A DNA stretch of 58,105 nt, taken from Pseudomonas iridis (GTDB lineage: Bacteria; Pseudomonadota; Gammaproteobacteria; Pseudomonadales; Pseudomonadaceae). The position numbers and the translations under genes were made by a program. The notes under the pieces were generated by a model. The model saw nothing but the letters and a program-made list of their open reading frames with translations, made no database searches and was not told where the DNA came from. This document shows positions 25,298-33,849 of this stretch, piece after piece; position 1 is the stretch's first letter; every line of letters begins with the position of its first letter. Location of the stretch: contig NZ_JACXXO010000026.1 in the NCBI RefSeq assembly GCF_017980685.1, forward strand, positions 1 to 58,105, in the 5' to 3' direction.

Positions 25298-26506
25298 ATG
25301 ATTCAGCTCGATTTTTATGGAACGCTTGTGGCCGCTTCCCTGGTGCTTTTGCTAGGACGCGGACTTGTTACACGTATTATTTTTCTGCGTAATTACAATA
25401 TTCCTGAGCCCGTCGCCGGTGGCCTGGTCGTGGCGCTGGCTCTTCTGTTGCTGCGAACGTTCGACATCGAGGTTCGCTTCGACACTTCACTGCAAGCACC
25501 TTTGATGCTGGCGTTTTTCGCCACTATTGGCTTGAGTGCCGATTTTGCCAGCCTGAAGAAAGGCGGGCGTGTAGTGGGCATATTCGTGCTGGCGGTCACC
25601 GGCTTGCTGGTGGTTCAGAATGCCTTGGGCATCGGTCTTGCCACTGCGCTGGGGCTGGACCCGTTGATGGGTCTACTGACAGGTTCGATAACGCTGGCGG
25701 GCGGTCATGGCACAGGCGCTGCGTGGGGCACGGTGTTTAGTGAGAAGTACGGTCTGGCATCCGCCTCCGAGCTCGCCATGGCATCTGCGACGTTTGGTCT
25801 GGTGTTGGGTGGGTTGATTGGTGGTCCCGTGGCTCGCCTGCTCATCAAGCGTGTTCGAGTGCCCGGATGCCAGCCGCAAGAAACGCCGCGATTGCCAAAA
25901 GGTTTCGAGCAGCCGAACAAGGAGCGCTCGATCACCCCGTTCTCGTTTATCGAGACACTGGCGCTGATTGCAGTCAGTCTGTTGGCCGGCAATTTGCTCA
26001 ATGGTCTTCTGCACGGCACCGCATTTGAGTTGCCGACATTTGTCTGCGTCTTGTTCGTGGGTGTCGTTCTGCGTAACGGGCTGTCAGCGCTGGGCTTGTA
26101 TCAGGTATTTGAGCGCGAAGTCTCGGTGTTGGGGAATGTCAGCCTGTCGTTGTTTCTGGCAATTGCCTTGATGTCGCTCAAGCTGTGGGATCTGGCGGCA
26201 CTGGCACTACCGATATTCATCATCCTGGCTTCGCAAACACTGGTCATGGCGCTGTTTGCGATTTTCGTGACGTTCAGAATGATGGGCCGTAACTTCGACG
26301 CGGCGGTATTGGCAGCGGGGCACTGTGGTTTTGGGCTGGGTGCGACACCGACGGCCATCGCCAACATGCAGGCGGTGACGCAGCGCTACGGTCCTTCGCA
26401 GATTGCGTTTCTCGTGGTGCCGATGGTGGGTGCATTCTTCATCGACATTATCAATGTCATCGTGATCAAGCTGTACCTGGTCTTGCCGTTGTTTGTCGCC
26501 GTCTGA
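25298..26506 (+). CDS. gltS: Sodium/glutamate symporter GltS
   Basis: A 402-residue polytopic membrane protein with about ten helices. It opens MIQLDFYGTLVAASLVLLLGRGL and carries GltS signatures YNIPEPVAGGLVVAL, the re-entrant loop GSITLAGGHGTGAAWG and its inverted-repeat counterpart LAAGHCGFGLGATPTAIANM. GltS couples Na+ influx to uptake of L-glutamate. Length and both repeat loops are normal, so it should be functional. A strong bidirectional terminator separates it from the convergent crc gene. Confidence 0.95.
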   Translation: MIQLDFYGTLVAASLVLLLGRGLVTRIIFLRNYNIPEPVAGGLVVALALLLLRTFDIEVRFDTSLQAPLMLAFFATIGLSADFASLKKGGRVVGIFVLAVTGLLVVQNALGIGLATALGLDPLMGLLTGSITLAGGHGTGAAWGTVFSEKYGLASASELAMASATFGLVLGGLIGGPVARLLIKRVRVPGCQPQETPRLPKGFEQPNKERSITPFSFIETLALIAVSLLAGNLLNGLLHGTAFELPTFVCVLFVGVVLRNGLSALGLYQVFEREVSVLGNVSLSLFLAIALMSLKLWDLAALALPIFIILASQTLVMALFAIFVTFRMMGRNFDAAVLAAGHCGFGLGATPTAIANMQAVTQRYGPSQIAFLVVPMVGAFFIDIINVIVIKLYLVLPLFVAV

Positions 26507-26533
26507 GCTTCGGACCACTTTAGTCTGAGGCAC

Positions 26534-26571
26534 AAAAAATGCCCGTATCTCGCGATACGGGCATTTTTTTG
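26534..26571. terminator. Bidirectional terminator between gltS and crc
   Basis: A6 then GCCCGTATC / GATACGGGC arms then T7: a symmetrical hairpin between convergent genes. Its core is almost identical to the hairpin after rpmG at 37105. Confidence 0.9.
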
Positions 26572-26584
26572 TCTGAATCGACGC

Positions 26585-27364
26585 TTAGATGGTCAGCGTC
26601 CAGTCGTAGTCGACGATCAGCGGTGCGTGCTGCGAGAACCGAGGCTGACGCGGCAGGCGTGCGCTGCGCACAAAGCGCCGCAAGCCTGGAGTCAGGATCT
26701 GGTAGTCGAAGCGCCAGCCCAGATTGAGCATCTCGGCCTGTTCGTTGTCCGGCCACCAGCTGTACTGGTCGCCTTCACGGCTGACTTCGCGCAGGGCATC
26801 TACATAGCCCATGTTGCCGACAATCTCGTCCATCCAGGCGCGTTCTGGCGCCAGGAAGCCCGGGGATTGCTGGCTGTCGCGCCAGTTCTTGATGTCGAGC
26901 TTCTGCTGCGCGACATACAGCGAGCCACAATAAATGTACTCGCGACGTTTACGCCGCTGTTTGTCCAGGTACTTGCCGAAGTCGTCCATGAGCTTGAACT
27001 TCTGGTTCAAGTCCTCATCGCCGTTCATCCCCGAAGGAAGCAGCAAGGTGGCAATACTGACTTTGTCGAAATCTGCTTGCAGGTAGCGCCCGTAGCGGTC
27101 GGCCGTCTCGAAACCGAGACCGCTGATGACAGCCTTCGGTTGCAACCGCGAGTACAAAGCCACGCCACCTTGGGCGGGGACTTCAGCATCGCAGGCATAA
27201 AGGAAGTAGCCATCCAGTTGGAAGGCTGGGTCATCCAGTTCAAAGGCGGAGGCACGGGTGTCCTGCAGGCAGATGACGTCGGCATTCTGTGCTTGCAGCC
27301 AACTGAGCAAACCACGCTCGACTGCAGCCTGAATACCATTGACGTTCACACTGATGATCCGCAT
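26585..27364 (-). CDS. crc: Catabolite repression control protein Crc
   Basis: The ATG at 27364 gives 259 residues beginning MRIISVNVNGIQAAVERG, with the exonuclease III/AP-endonuclease-like fold typical of Crc (ADVICLQDTRASAFELDD; YGRYLQADFDKVSIATLL; LNLGWRFDYQILTPGL). Pseudomonas Crc lacks nuclease activity and instead stabilises Hfq on A-rich ribosome-binding regions, blocking translation of genes for less-favoured carbon sources. The location divergent from pyrE is the conserved Pseudomonas arrangement and distinguishes it from true ExoIII genes. Confidence 0.95.
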   Translation of the reverse strand: MRIISVNVNGIQAAVERGLLSWLQAQNADVICLQDTRASAFELDDPAFQLDGYFLYACDAEVPAQGGVALYSRLQPKAVISGLGFETADRYGRYLQADFDKVSIATLLLPSGMNGDEDLNQKFKLMDDFGKYLDKQRRKRREYIYCGSLYVAQQKLDIKNWRDSQQSPGFLAPERAWMDEIVGNMGYVDALREVSREGDQYSWWPDNEQAEMLNLGWRFDYQILTPGLRRFVRSARLPRQPRFSQHAPLIVDYDWTLTI

Positions 27365-27387
27365 AAATGGCCCCAAAAATCGCGTGC

Positions 27388-27419
27388 GTGTATGATACAC
27401 GGCGTCAAGCTAATTAGCT
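27388..27419. promoter_or_regulatory. Two adjacent palindromes in the crc-pyrE divergent region
   Basis: GTGTATGATACAC at 27388-27400 and AGCTAATTAGCT at 27408-27419 are both perfect palindromes within an 82-base divergent intergenic region. They could be operators or overlap the promoters; no specific regulator can be named. Confidence 0.35.
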
Positions 27420-27446
27420 AAATCCGTGGTATTTGGGGTTTTTTTC

Positions 27447-28091
27447 ATGCAAGCGTATCAGCGCGATTTCATTCGTTTTGCCATCGATCGCGGCGTTTTG
27501 CGCTTCGGTGAGTTCACCCTGAAGTCCGGGCGCACCAGTCCTTACTTCTTCAATGCTGGCCTGTTCAACACGGGTTCGGCCCTGGCGCAGCTGGGTCGGT
27601 TCTACGCCGCAGCCATTGCCGAGAGCGGCATTTCTTTCGACGTGCTGTTTGGCCCGGCGTACAAAGGCATTCCGTTGGCAGCGACCACCGCCGTCGCGCT
27701 GGCCGAGCATCACGACCGTGACTTGCCATGGTGCTTCAACCGCAAAGAGGCCAAGGCCCACGGCGAAGGCGGCAGTCTGGTTGGCGCCCCGCTGACCGGT
27801 GATGTGCTGATCATCGACGACGTGATCACCGCCGGTACCGCGATCCGCGAAGTGATGCAGATCATCGCTTCCCAGGACGGTGCCAAGGCAGCCGGCGTGC
27901 TGATCGCCCTGAACCGTCAGGAGCGCGGCAACGGTGAGTTGTCGGCAATCCAGGAAGTGGAGCGCGATTTCGGCATCCCGGTCATCAGCATTGTTTCGCT
28001 GAATCAGGTGCTGGAGTTCCTCGCTGACGATCCGCAGCTCAAGCAGCATTTGCCAGCTGTGGAAGCGTACCGCGCCCAGTTCGGCGTTTGA
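27447..28091 (+). CDS. pyrE: Orotate phosphoribosyltransferase
   Basis: Starting at the ATG at 27447 (MQAYQRDFIRFAIDRGVLRF) gives 214 residues, the family norm. It has GEFTLKSGRTSPYFFNAGLF, the PRPP/orotate segment GPAYKGIPLAATTAVAL, and the PRPP-binding loop VLIIDDVITAGTAIRE. It converts orotate and PRPP to OMP in pyrimidine synthesis. A REP and a strong terminator follow. Confidence 0.97.
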   Translation: MQAYQRDFIRFAIDRGVLRFGEFTLKSGRTSPYFFNAGLFNTGSALAQLGRFYAAAIAESGISFDVLFGPAYKGIPLAATTAVALAEHHDRDLPWCFNRKEAKAHGEGGSLVGAPLTGDVLIIDDVITAGTAIREVMQIIASQDGAKAAGVLIALNRQERGNGELSAIQEVERDFGIPVISIVSLNQVLEFLADDPQLKQHLPAVEAYRAQFGV

Positions 28092-28120
28092 CGCAGATTC
28101 TGGCCTGACGCAATCAGAAT

Positions 28121-28153
28121 CAAAAGATCGCAGCCTTCGGCAGCTCCTACAGG
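28121..28153. repeat. REP element, family A (single copy)
   Basis: TCAAAAGATCGCAGCCTTCG followed by GCAGCTCCTACAG, immediately upstream of the pyrE terminator. Confidence 0.75.
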
Positions 28154-28168
28154 GATCGCAGGCAAAGA

Positions 28169-28207
28169 AAGACCCCGTTCAGTCTGACTGAACGGGGTCT
28201 TTTTTTT
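28169..28207. terminator. Bidirectional terminator after pyrE
   Basis: AAGACCCCGTTCAG and CTGAACGGGGTCTT arms around a TCTGA-type loop, followed by T7. A very strong hairpin between pyrE and the convergent membrane-protein gene. Confidence 0.92.
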
Positions 28208-28210
28208 CGG

Positions 28211-28594
28211 CTAACGCAGACTGCGCCACTTTTCTAGCAGTCTCAGCGTCAATCCTGCATTAATCAGCGCAAATGCCAACAGCGCTATAACCACCATCAC
28301 GTACAGCGTTCGATCAATATCGAAGTTCCATAGATCCAGCGTACTGCTGCAAACAATGCCCACGGCAGCCGGCAGGTTGACGTAAAACAGCGCTACGAAG
28401 GCGCCTGTCAGCGGCAACGCACGCCAGTAAACAGCATTCTTGACCTTCTCGCGGCTGCGTTTTTTGTTCTGCGGGCCGGTTTGGTGTTCATCCAGCGTCA
28501 ACGCCTCATTGAGCTTGGGCCAGGCCAGATTGAACATGAAGGTGGTCAGGGTCAGCAGCAAGCCGCTGACCGCGACGATGTCACTGAACGGCAT
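28211..28594 (-). CDS. Small membrane protein of unknown function (last gene of a three-gene operon)
   Basis: I use the ATG at 28594, which overlaps the end of the upstream gene by 14 bases and gives 127 residues. There are three hydrophobic helices: IVAVSGLLLTLTTFMFNLAW, LPLTGAFVALFYVNLPAAV and TLYVMVVIALLAFALINAGL. Between the first two is a strongly basic, Glu-containing cytoplasmic loop (EHQTGPQNKKRSREKVKN). No family is recognised. The overlap with the preceding gene implies translational coupling and a shared function, probably at the inner membrane. Confidence 0.65.
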   Translation of the reverse strand: MPFSDIVAVSGLLLTLTTFMFNLAWPKLNEALTLDEHQTGPQNKKRSREKVKNAVYWRALPLTGAFVALFYVNLPAAVGIVCSSTLDLWNFDIDRTLYVMVVIALLAFALINAGLTLRLLEKWRSLR

Positions 28595-29153
28595 TAAGCC
28601 CCAGCGTTGCGCACAACAAATCGTGGGAGTCCTCGCTGATCTCAAACTGCCCAGCGCTGCCTTTGCGTTTGGTGATGGGTTTGAAGGTCGGCTCGTTTTG
28701 CGTGATCAGCATGTTCAGTTCATCGCGGATCACGTCTGAGCTGATGACCACCAGATAGACATCCTTTGCGTGTTCCGCAGACTCGACGACTGCACGCATG
28801 CTGTGTCGCAGAATGTCGTCGAGCTGATTGCGAAAGCGCGACACGGTGTTTTTCAGCAGGGTTTTGCTTTGACTCTGAGTCAGCTGGAAGATCGTCGAGA
28901 TCTGCGATTCAGTCGGTAGAGTCTGCCCGAAGTAGCTTTGAATCAGGTAAAGCAGGCGATCCTGTTTAGCCTCGTCGGCCCGGCTGGGCATCCCGCCCTC
29001 GACCAGCATTTTCAGGTATTCGGTCAGGCTCGCCTTGGCAATACGCTGGAGGGCGTGGGTGATTTCCGCATCGCCGATGCGCAAGGTCTTTTTGACCGGT
29101 TCTTTTTGCTCCTGTTCGAAAGCGTCGGCGTCGATCGTGAACGAGATCTGCAT
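28581..29153 (-). CDS. Uncharacterised cytoplasmic protein with HTH-like segment
   Basis: A 190-residue protein; its ATG at 29153 follows GGAGG at eight bases. It has no signal or membrane helices. Residues about 80-110 (PTESQISTIFQLTQSQSKTL followed by LKNTVSRFR) look like a helix-turn-helix. The C-terminal part has an alternating strand pattern (VYLVVISSDVIRDELN; PITKRKGSAGQFEISEDS). It may be a regulator or a nucleic-acid-binding protein, but this rests on pattern only. Between a zinc-ribbon-like gene 17 bases upstream and a membrane protein overlapping its end. Confidence 0.6.
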   Translation of the reverse strand: MQISFTIDADAFEQEQKEPVKKTLRIGDAEITHALQRIAKASLTEYLKMLVEGGMPSRADEAKQDRLLYLIQSYFGQTLPTESQISTIFQLTQSQSKTLLKNTVSRFRNQLDDILRHSMRAVVESAEHAKDVYLVVISSDVIRDELNMLITQNEPTFKPITKRKGSAGQFEISEDSHDLLCATLGLNAVQ

Positions 29154-29170
29154 GGCTCGGGCCTCCGGGG

Positions 29171-29383
29171 TTATTTGTTGCTGTCTGCCGGGTACGGATC
29201 CTGAGGGGCATCTCCTTGGCCCGTGAGTACTTTCCAGCCTTTCAGAGGGTGAGAGGCTTCGGTGAAGTCAGGGCAGGGTGGCATCGATGTTTGCGAGGGG
29301 CCTGAATACTCTCGACCACAGTCCAGGCAGGCGTAGCTACCTGCTGAAATGTCACTACCGTAAGGAACACTATCTTTTTGCAT
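29171..29383 (-). CDS. Small zinc-ribbon-like protein
   Basis: A 70-residue protein with ATG at 29383 and GGAG eight bases upstream. The segment YACLDCGREYSG followed by MPPCPDF gives Cys19, Cys22 and Cys37, a zinc-ribbon pattern in which the usual fourth Cys of CPxC is missing; Asp39 or His45 would have to replace it. The tail is Pro/Asp-rich and acidic. It is the first gene of a minus-strand trio with the HTH-like and membrane proteins. Related small zinc-ribbon proteins are uncharacterised. Confidence 0.6.
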   Translation of the reverse strand: MQKDSVPYGSDISAGSYACLDCGREYSGPSQTSMPPCPDFTEASHPLKGWKVLTGQGDAPQDPYPADSNK

Positions 29384-29484
29384 GGGTAAATCTCCGGTGG
29401 ATGAGGGGAGGATCCTAGGGAGATTTGTTCTGAGGGGATGTCGGACGTTTCGCTGTGTTAAGTCAGACGCTTCCCGCGCGCATA

Positions 29485-29573
29485 AAAAAGATCGCAGACT
29501 TCGTCAGTTCCTACAGTAATTTCATGCAAACGAAATTTGCTTTTGTAGGAGCTGCCGCAGGCTGCGATCTTTA
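29485..29573. repeat. REPIN, family A (inverted pair)
   Basis: AAAAAGATCGCAGACTTCGT (left, slightly diverged) and the inverse TGTAGGAGCTGCCGCAGGCT with GCGATCTT (right) enclose about 27 bases. It lies between the zinc-ribbon operon and argB. Confidence 0.8.
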
Positions 29574-29584
29574 CGTTTCAGCGA

Positions 29585-30490
29585 TCAGGGACGCTTGCGA
29601 TTACTGATCAGCGTACCCACACCGGTATCGGTGAAGATTTCCAGCAGGATCGCATTCGGTACGCGTCCGTCGATGATCAGCGAGCTACCCACGCCACCCT
29701 GAACCGCTTCCAGTGCGCAACGGATCTTCGGCAGCATGCCGCCGTAGATGGTGCCGTCGGCGATCAGATCGTCGACCTGCTGGGTGCTCAGGCCGGTCAG
29801 AACCGTGCCTGACTTGTCCATCAGGCCGGCAATGTTGGTCAGCAGCATCAGCTTCTCGGCTTTCAGCGCTTCGGCGACTTTGCCTGCCACGAGGTCGGCG
29901 TTGATGTTGTACGACTCGCCGTTGGCGCCCACGCCGATTGGCGCGATCACCGGGATGAAATCACCTTTGACCAGCAGATTGAGCAGGTCGGTGTTGATCC
30001 CGATGACTTCGCCAACGTGGCCAATGTCGATGATTTCCGGCTGGGTCATCTCCGGGGTCTGGCGGGTGACGGTGAGCTTCTTCGCACGAATCAGCTCGGC
30101 GTCTTTACCGGTCAGGCCGATGGCGCTGCCGCCGTGGCGGTTGATCAGGTTGACGATGCTCTTGTTGACCTGACCGCCCAAGACCATTTCGACGACGTCC
30201 ATGGTCGCGGCGTCAGTCACGCGCATGCCGTCGACAAAATGGCTTTCGATCGACAGGCGCTTGAGCAGATCACCGATCTGTGGGCCGCCGCCGTGCACGA
30301 CCACCGGATTGATACCCACGGCTTTCATCAGCACGATGTCGCGGGCGAAGCCGGTTTTCAGCTCCTCGCTTTCCATCGCGTTGCCGCCGTATTTGATCAC
30401 CAGGGTCTTGCCGACGTAGCGTCGGATGTAAGGCAGCGCTTCGGACAGGACTTTGGCAGTGTTGGCGGCGGCTTCGCGTTCGAGGGTCAT
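29585..30490 (-). CDS. argB: Acetylglutamate kinase
   Basis: A 301-residue amino-acid-kinase-family protein: VIKYGGNAMESEELK near the N-terminus (ATP-phosphate binding Lys and Gly-Gly), VVVHGGGPQIGDLLKRL, AIGLTGKDAELIRAKKL and DLVAGKVAEALKAEKLMLLT. It phosphorylates N-acetylglutamate, the second step of arginine synthesis, and in pseudomonads is feedback-inhibited by arginine; the N-terminal helix (AAANTAKVLSEALPYIRRYV) is the one associated with hexameric arginine-sensitive enzymes. It follows algC by 17 bases. Confidence 0.97.
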   Translation of the reverse strand: MTLEREAAANTAKVLSEALPYIRRYVGKTLVIKYGGNAMESEELKTGFARDIVLMKAVGINPVVVHGGGPQIGDLLKRLSIESHFVDGMRVTDAATMDVVEMVLGGQVNKSIVNLINRHGGSAIGLTGKDAELIRAKKLTVTRQTPEMTQPEIIDIGHVGEVIGINTDLLNLLVKGDFIPVIAPIGVGANGESYNINADLVAGKVAEALKAEKLMLLTNIAGLMDKSGTVLTGLSTQQVDDLIADGTIYGGMLPKIRCALEAVQGGVGSSLIIDGRVPNAILLEIFTDTGVGTLISNRKRP

Positions 30491-30507
30491 TCAGGGCTCC
30501 GGGTGGA

Positions 30508-31905
30508 TCAGAACGGTAGTTGGAGATCAGGTGCAACGCGTTTCAGTTGGGCGTGGAACACATCTTTGATGCGCTGCAATTCAGCCTCGTCATCGGCCTC
30601 GAAGCGCAGCACCAGCACCGGAGTGGTGTTGGACGCGCGCACCAGGCCCCAGCCTTTGGCGTAATCGACTCGCACGCCGTCAATGGTGGTCAGGTCAGCG
30701 CCTGCGCCCCACTGTGCGTCGTGCAATGCATCAATGATGCTGAATTTGCTCTCTTCGGTCACATGGATATTGATTTCCGGCGTAGAAATATCGTTCGGGA
30801 AGGTCGCAAACAGCTCCTCCGCGGTGGATTTTTCCTTGCTGAGGATCTCCAGCAGACGTGCGGCGCTGTAGATACCGTCGTCGAAACCGAACCAGCGTTC
30901 CTTGAAGAAAATGTGCCCGCTCATTTCACCGGCCAGCAGCGCGCCGGATTGTTTCATTTTCTTTTTGATCAACGAATGACCAGTCTTCCACATTAGCGGC
31001 CGACCACCGTACTCCTTGATCAGCGGTACCAGACGACGGGTGCATTTGACGTCGAAGATGATTTCCGCGTCCGGGTTGCGCGCCACCACATCACGGGCGA
31101 ACAGCATCAGCAGGCGATCCGGAAAAACGATGCTGCCAGTATTGGTTACTACGCCGACACGGTCGCCGTCACCATCGAACGCCAGGCCGATGTCGGCGTT
31201 GGTTTCCTTGACCTTGGCGATCAGGTCGACGAGGTTTTCCGGCTTGCCCGGGTCCGGGTGGTGATTGGGGAAATTGCCGTCAACTTCACAGAACAGCGGG
31301 ATGACTTCGCAGTTCAGCGCTTCGATCAGTTGCGGGGCGATCACGCCAGCCGCGCCGTTGCCGCAATCGACCACGACTTTCAGGCGTCGCGCCAGTTTGA
31401 TGTCCTGGACGATCTCGGTGTTGTAGCGGTCTAGGATCTCGACCTGAGTGACGCTGCCGTTACCGCTGCTCAGATTGTTGGTCTTGAGGCGTTCGTGCAG
31501 GGCCTGGATCTGTTCGTTGGCGAGAGTGTCGCCGGCGATGACGATCTTGAAACCGTTGTAGTTCGACGGGTTGTGGCTGCCGGTGAGCATCACGCCGGAC
31601 TTGCCGGCCAAAACGTTGGCGGCGTAGTACAGCGCCGGAGTGGGCACCAGGCCGACATCGCTGACATGGCAGCCGCTCTCGGCGATACCGCGGATCAGTT
31701 CAGCGACCAGTTCCGGCCCGGACAGGCGGCCGTCGCGACCGACGGACACATTGGGTTCGCCTTGGGCAAGGCTCTGCGAGCCGACAGCGCGGCCGATCCA
31801 GTAAGCGGTTTCGGCATTGAGGAATTCCGGCACGGTGCCGCGAATGTCATAGGCGCGGAAGATGCTGTCAGGCAGCTTTGGTGCAACTTGGGCGGGGGTG
31901 GTCAT
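30508..31905 (-). CDS. algC: Phosphomannomutase/phosphoglucomutase AlgC
   Basis: A 465-residue alpha-D-phosphohexomutase. The phosphoserine loop MLTGSHNPSNYNGFK places Ser110; the metal site is LAFDGDGDRVG, the sugar loop GEMSGHIFF, and the phosphate-binding loop SNTTPVLVLRFEA is near the C-terminus. The enzyme interconverts mannose-6-P/mannose-1-P and glucose-6-P/glucose-1-P, feeding alginate, LPS core and other exopolysaccharides. It sits in the conserved dut-algC-argB run. Confidence 0.96.
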   Translation of the reverse strand: MTTPAQVAPKLPDSIFRAYDIRGTVPEFLNAETAYWIGRAVGSQSLAQGEPNVSVGRDGRLSGPELVAELIRGIAESGCHVSDVGLVPTPALYYAANVLAGKSGVMLTGSHNPSNYNGFKIVIAGDTLANEQIQALHERLKTNNLSSGNGSVTQVEILDRYNTEIVQDIKLARRLKVVVDCGNGAAGVIAPQLIEALNCEVIPLFCEVDGNFPNHHPDPGKPENLVDLIAKVKETNADIGLAFDGDGDRVGVVTNTGSIVFPDRLLMLFARDVVARNPDAEIIFDVKCTRRLVPLIKEYGGRPLMWKTGHSLIKKKMKQSGALLAGEMSGHIFFKERWFGFDDGIYSAARLLEILSKEKSTAEELFATFPNDISTPEINIHVTEESKFSIIDALHDAQWGAGADLTTIDGVRVDYAKGWGLVRASNTTPVLVLRFEADDEAELQRIKDVFHAQLKRVAPDLQLPF

Positions 31906-32044
31906 CTGCGGAAATGCTCCATCTCAAAAGTGACTGGACAGACCGACGACTCATTCGACGGCAAGCTCAAACTGAAGGGTATGACGGCGTTTTCCGCAGA
32001 GAGTTCGTGGTATGACAGGGCAAATGGCATGGCTCTCACACGAA

Positions 32045-32500
32045 TTATTTGGTGCCGGTATGGCCGAAACCGCCAGTGCCGCGTTCGGTCTCGACGAACT
32101 CTTCAACCATCTCGAAATGCGCCTGCACCACGGGCACCAGCACCAATTGCGCCAGACGTTCACCGACAGTCATGGTGAAGTCAGTCTGGCCGCGGTTCCA
32201 GCAGGAAACCATCAGCGGGCCCTGGTAATCGGAGTCGATCAGGCCAACAAGGTTGCCCAGCACGATGCCGTGTTTGTGGCCCATGCCCGAGCGAGGCAGG
32301 ATCAGCGCGGCGAGGTTCGGGTCACCGATGTAGACCGACAGGCCGGTCGGGATCAGCACGGTTTCACCCGGTTTGATCACGATGTCCTGCTCCAGCATGG
32401 CGCGCAGGTCGAGGCCGGCGGAGCCCGGGGTGGCGTATTGTGGCAGCGGGAATTCGGTGCCGATGCGGGGGTCGAGGATCTTGGCTTGCAAAGCGTGCAT
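32045..32500 (-). CDS. dut: dUTP pyrophosphatase
   Basis: A 151-residue trimeric dUTPase with motifs in order: TPGSAGLDLRAM (1), PRSGMGHKHGIVLGN (2), GLIDSDYQGPLMVSCWN (3), GERLAQLVLVPV (4) and the C-terminal P-loop-like RGTGGFGHTGTK (5). It hydrolyses dUTP to dUMP, keeping uracil out of DNA and supplying dTMP synthesis. It is separated from coaBC by five bases, a conserved coaBC-dut operon. Confidence 0.97.
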   Translation of the reverse strand: MHALQAKILDPRIGTEFPLPQYATPGSAGLDLRAMLEQDIVIKPGETVLIPTGLSVYIGDPNLAALILPRSGMGHKHGIVLGNLVGLIDSDYQGPLMVSCWNRGQTDFTMTVGERLAQLVLVPVVQAHFEMVEEFVETERGTGGFGHTGTK

Positions 32501-32505
32501 GTAAA

Positions 32506-33714
32506 TTAAACCTGGTTCAGACGTTCGGCGATAAAAGTGACCAGTTGGCGAGCGATCTTGCTCTTGCTGGTCTGGGCGAAAACCGTGGCGTGAAGCTCAC
32601 GGTCAATTACGCTGCAGGCGTTTTCTTCGCTGTTGAAACCGATGCTCGGGTTGGCGACGTCGTTGGCGACGATCAAATCGAGATTCTTGTCCTTCAGCTT
32701 GCGTGCAGCGTAGTCGAGCAGGTGTTCGGTCTCGGCGGCGAAACCGACACTGAACGGACGATCGGGGCGGGTCGCGATGGTGGCCAGGATGTCTGGGTTG
32801 CGCACCATTTGCAGGACGAAGCCGTCGCCGCTCGTAGGATCTTTCTTGAGTTTTTGCGGGGCGATGACTTCTGGACGGTAATCCGCAACCGCTGCCGAGG
32901 AAATGAACACATCACAAGGGATCGCGGATTCGCACGCCGCGAGCATGTCGCGGGCACTGACCACGTCGATGCGCGTGACGCGATCCGGGGTCGGCAGGTG
33001 CACCGGGCCGCTGATCAAGGTCACGCGGGCGCCGGCTTCCACCGCCGCTTCGGCCAGGGCGAAGCCCATTTTTCCGGAGCTATGGTTGGTGATGTAGCGC
33101 ACCGGATCGATGTTTTCCTGGGTCGGCCCGGCCGTAATGACGACGTGCTTGCCAGTCAGCGCCTGACGCTGGAAGCAGTCCGCCGCGCACTGCGCCAGAT
33201 CGGTAGCTTCCATCATGCGGCCCATGCCGACGTCGCCGCAGGCCTGGCTGCCGGAGGCCGGGCCGAACGTCTTCAGGCCGCGACTTTGAAGCAGTTGCAG
33301 GTTGGCTTGGGTCGCGGGGTCGCGCCACATCGCCTGATTCATTGCCGGAGCGACCGCCACGACAGCGTCGGTGGCCAGCACCAGCGTGGTCAACAAATCG
33401 TTGGCGATGCCTTGGGCCAGGCGGGCGAGCAGGTCGGCGGTGGCCGGGGCGATCAGCACCAGATCGGCCCACTTGGCCAGTTCGATGTGGCCCATCGCCG
33501 CTTCGGCGGCGGGGTCGAGCAAATCCAGGTGAACCGGGTGCCCGGACAGGGCCTGCATGGTCAGCGGGGTGATGAACTCGGCGCCGCCATGGGTCATGAC
33601 CACACGCACTTCGGCGCCCTGGTCGATCAGGCGACGAACCAGATCGGCGCTCTTGTAGGCAGCGATGCCGCCGCCGACGCCCAGAACGATGCGTTTCCGA
33701 TACAGCCGCTGCAT
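32506..33714 (-). CDS. coaBC: Bifunctional CoaBC: phosphopantothenoylcysteine decarboxylase/synthetase
   Basis: The ATG at 33714 (MQRLYRKRIVLGVGGGIAAYKS) gives 402 residues; the frame is open further upstream but lacks support. The N-terminal CoaC flavoprotein half has APAMNQAMW and the substrate-clamp cysteine region SQACGDVGMGRM. The C-terminal CoaB half has VVITAGPTQENIDPVRYITN followed by HSSGKMGFALAEAA, the CTP-dependent ligase signature, and IVANDVANPSIGF. Together they make 4'-phosphopantetheine from phosphopantothenate and cysteine in CoA synthesis. It is divergent from radC. Confidence 0.96.
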   Translation of the reverse strand: MQRLYRKRIVLGVGGGIAAYKSADLVRRLIDQGAEVRVVMTHGGAEFITPLTMQALSGHPVHLDLLDPAAEAAMGHIELAKWADLVLIAPATADLLARLAQGIANDLLTTLVLATDAVVAVAPAMNQAMWRDPATQANLQLLQSRGLKTFGPASGSQACGDVGMGRMMEATDLAQCAADCFQRQALTGKHVVITAGPTQENIDPVRYITNHSSGKMGFALAEAAVEAGARVTLISGPVHLPTPDRVTRIDVVSARDMLAACESAIPCDVFISSAAVADYRPEVIAPQKLKKDPTSGDGFVLQMVRNPDILATIATRPDRPFSVGFAAETEHLLDYAARKLKDKNLDLIVANDVANPSIGFNSEENACSVIDRELHATVFAQTSKSKIARQLVTFIAERLNQV

Positions 33715-33849
33715 AGGTCTGCCTTTGATTTCGTGGGTGACATACGTGGCGAAACCCCCTCCCCAGGGTGAATCCGCCCGCAAAAAAGATGGGCTAAGAT
33801 ATCACAGCGACCGCTACGGAACAGCGGCGCCCACAGACAGGGAAAGTGT

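Noticed and set aside
26585..27364. Exonuclease III
   Set aside because: The fold is the same, but sequence and divergence from pyrE identify Crc.
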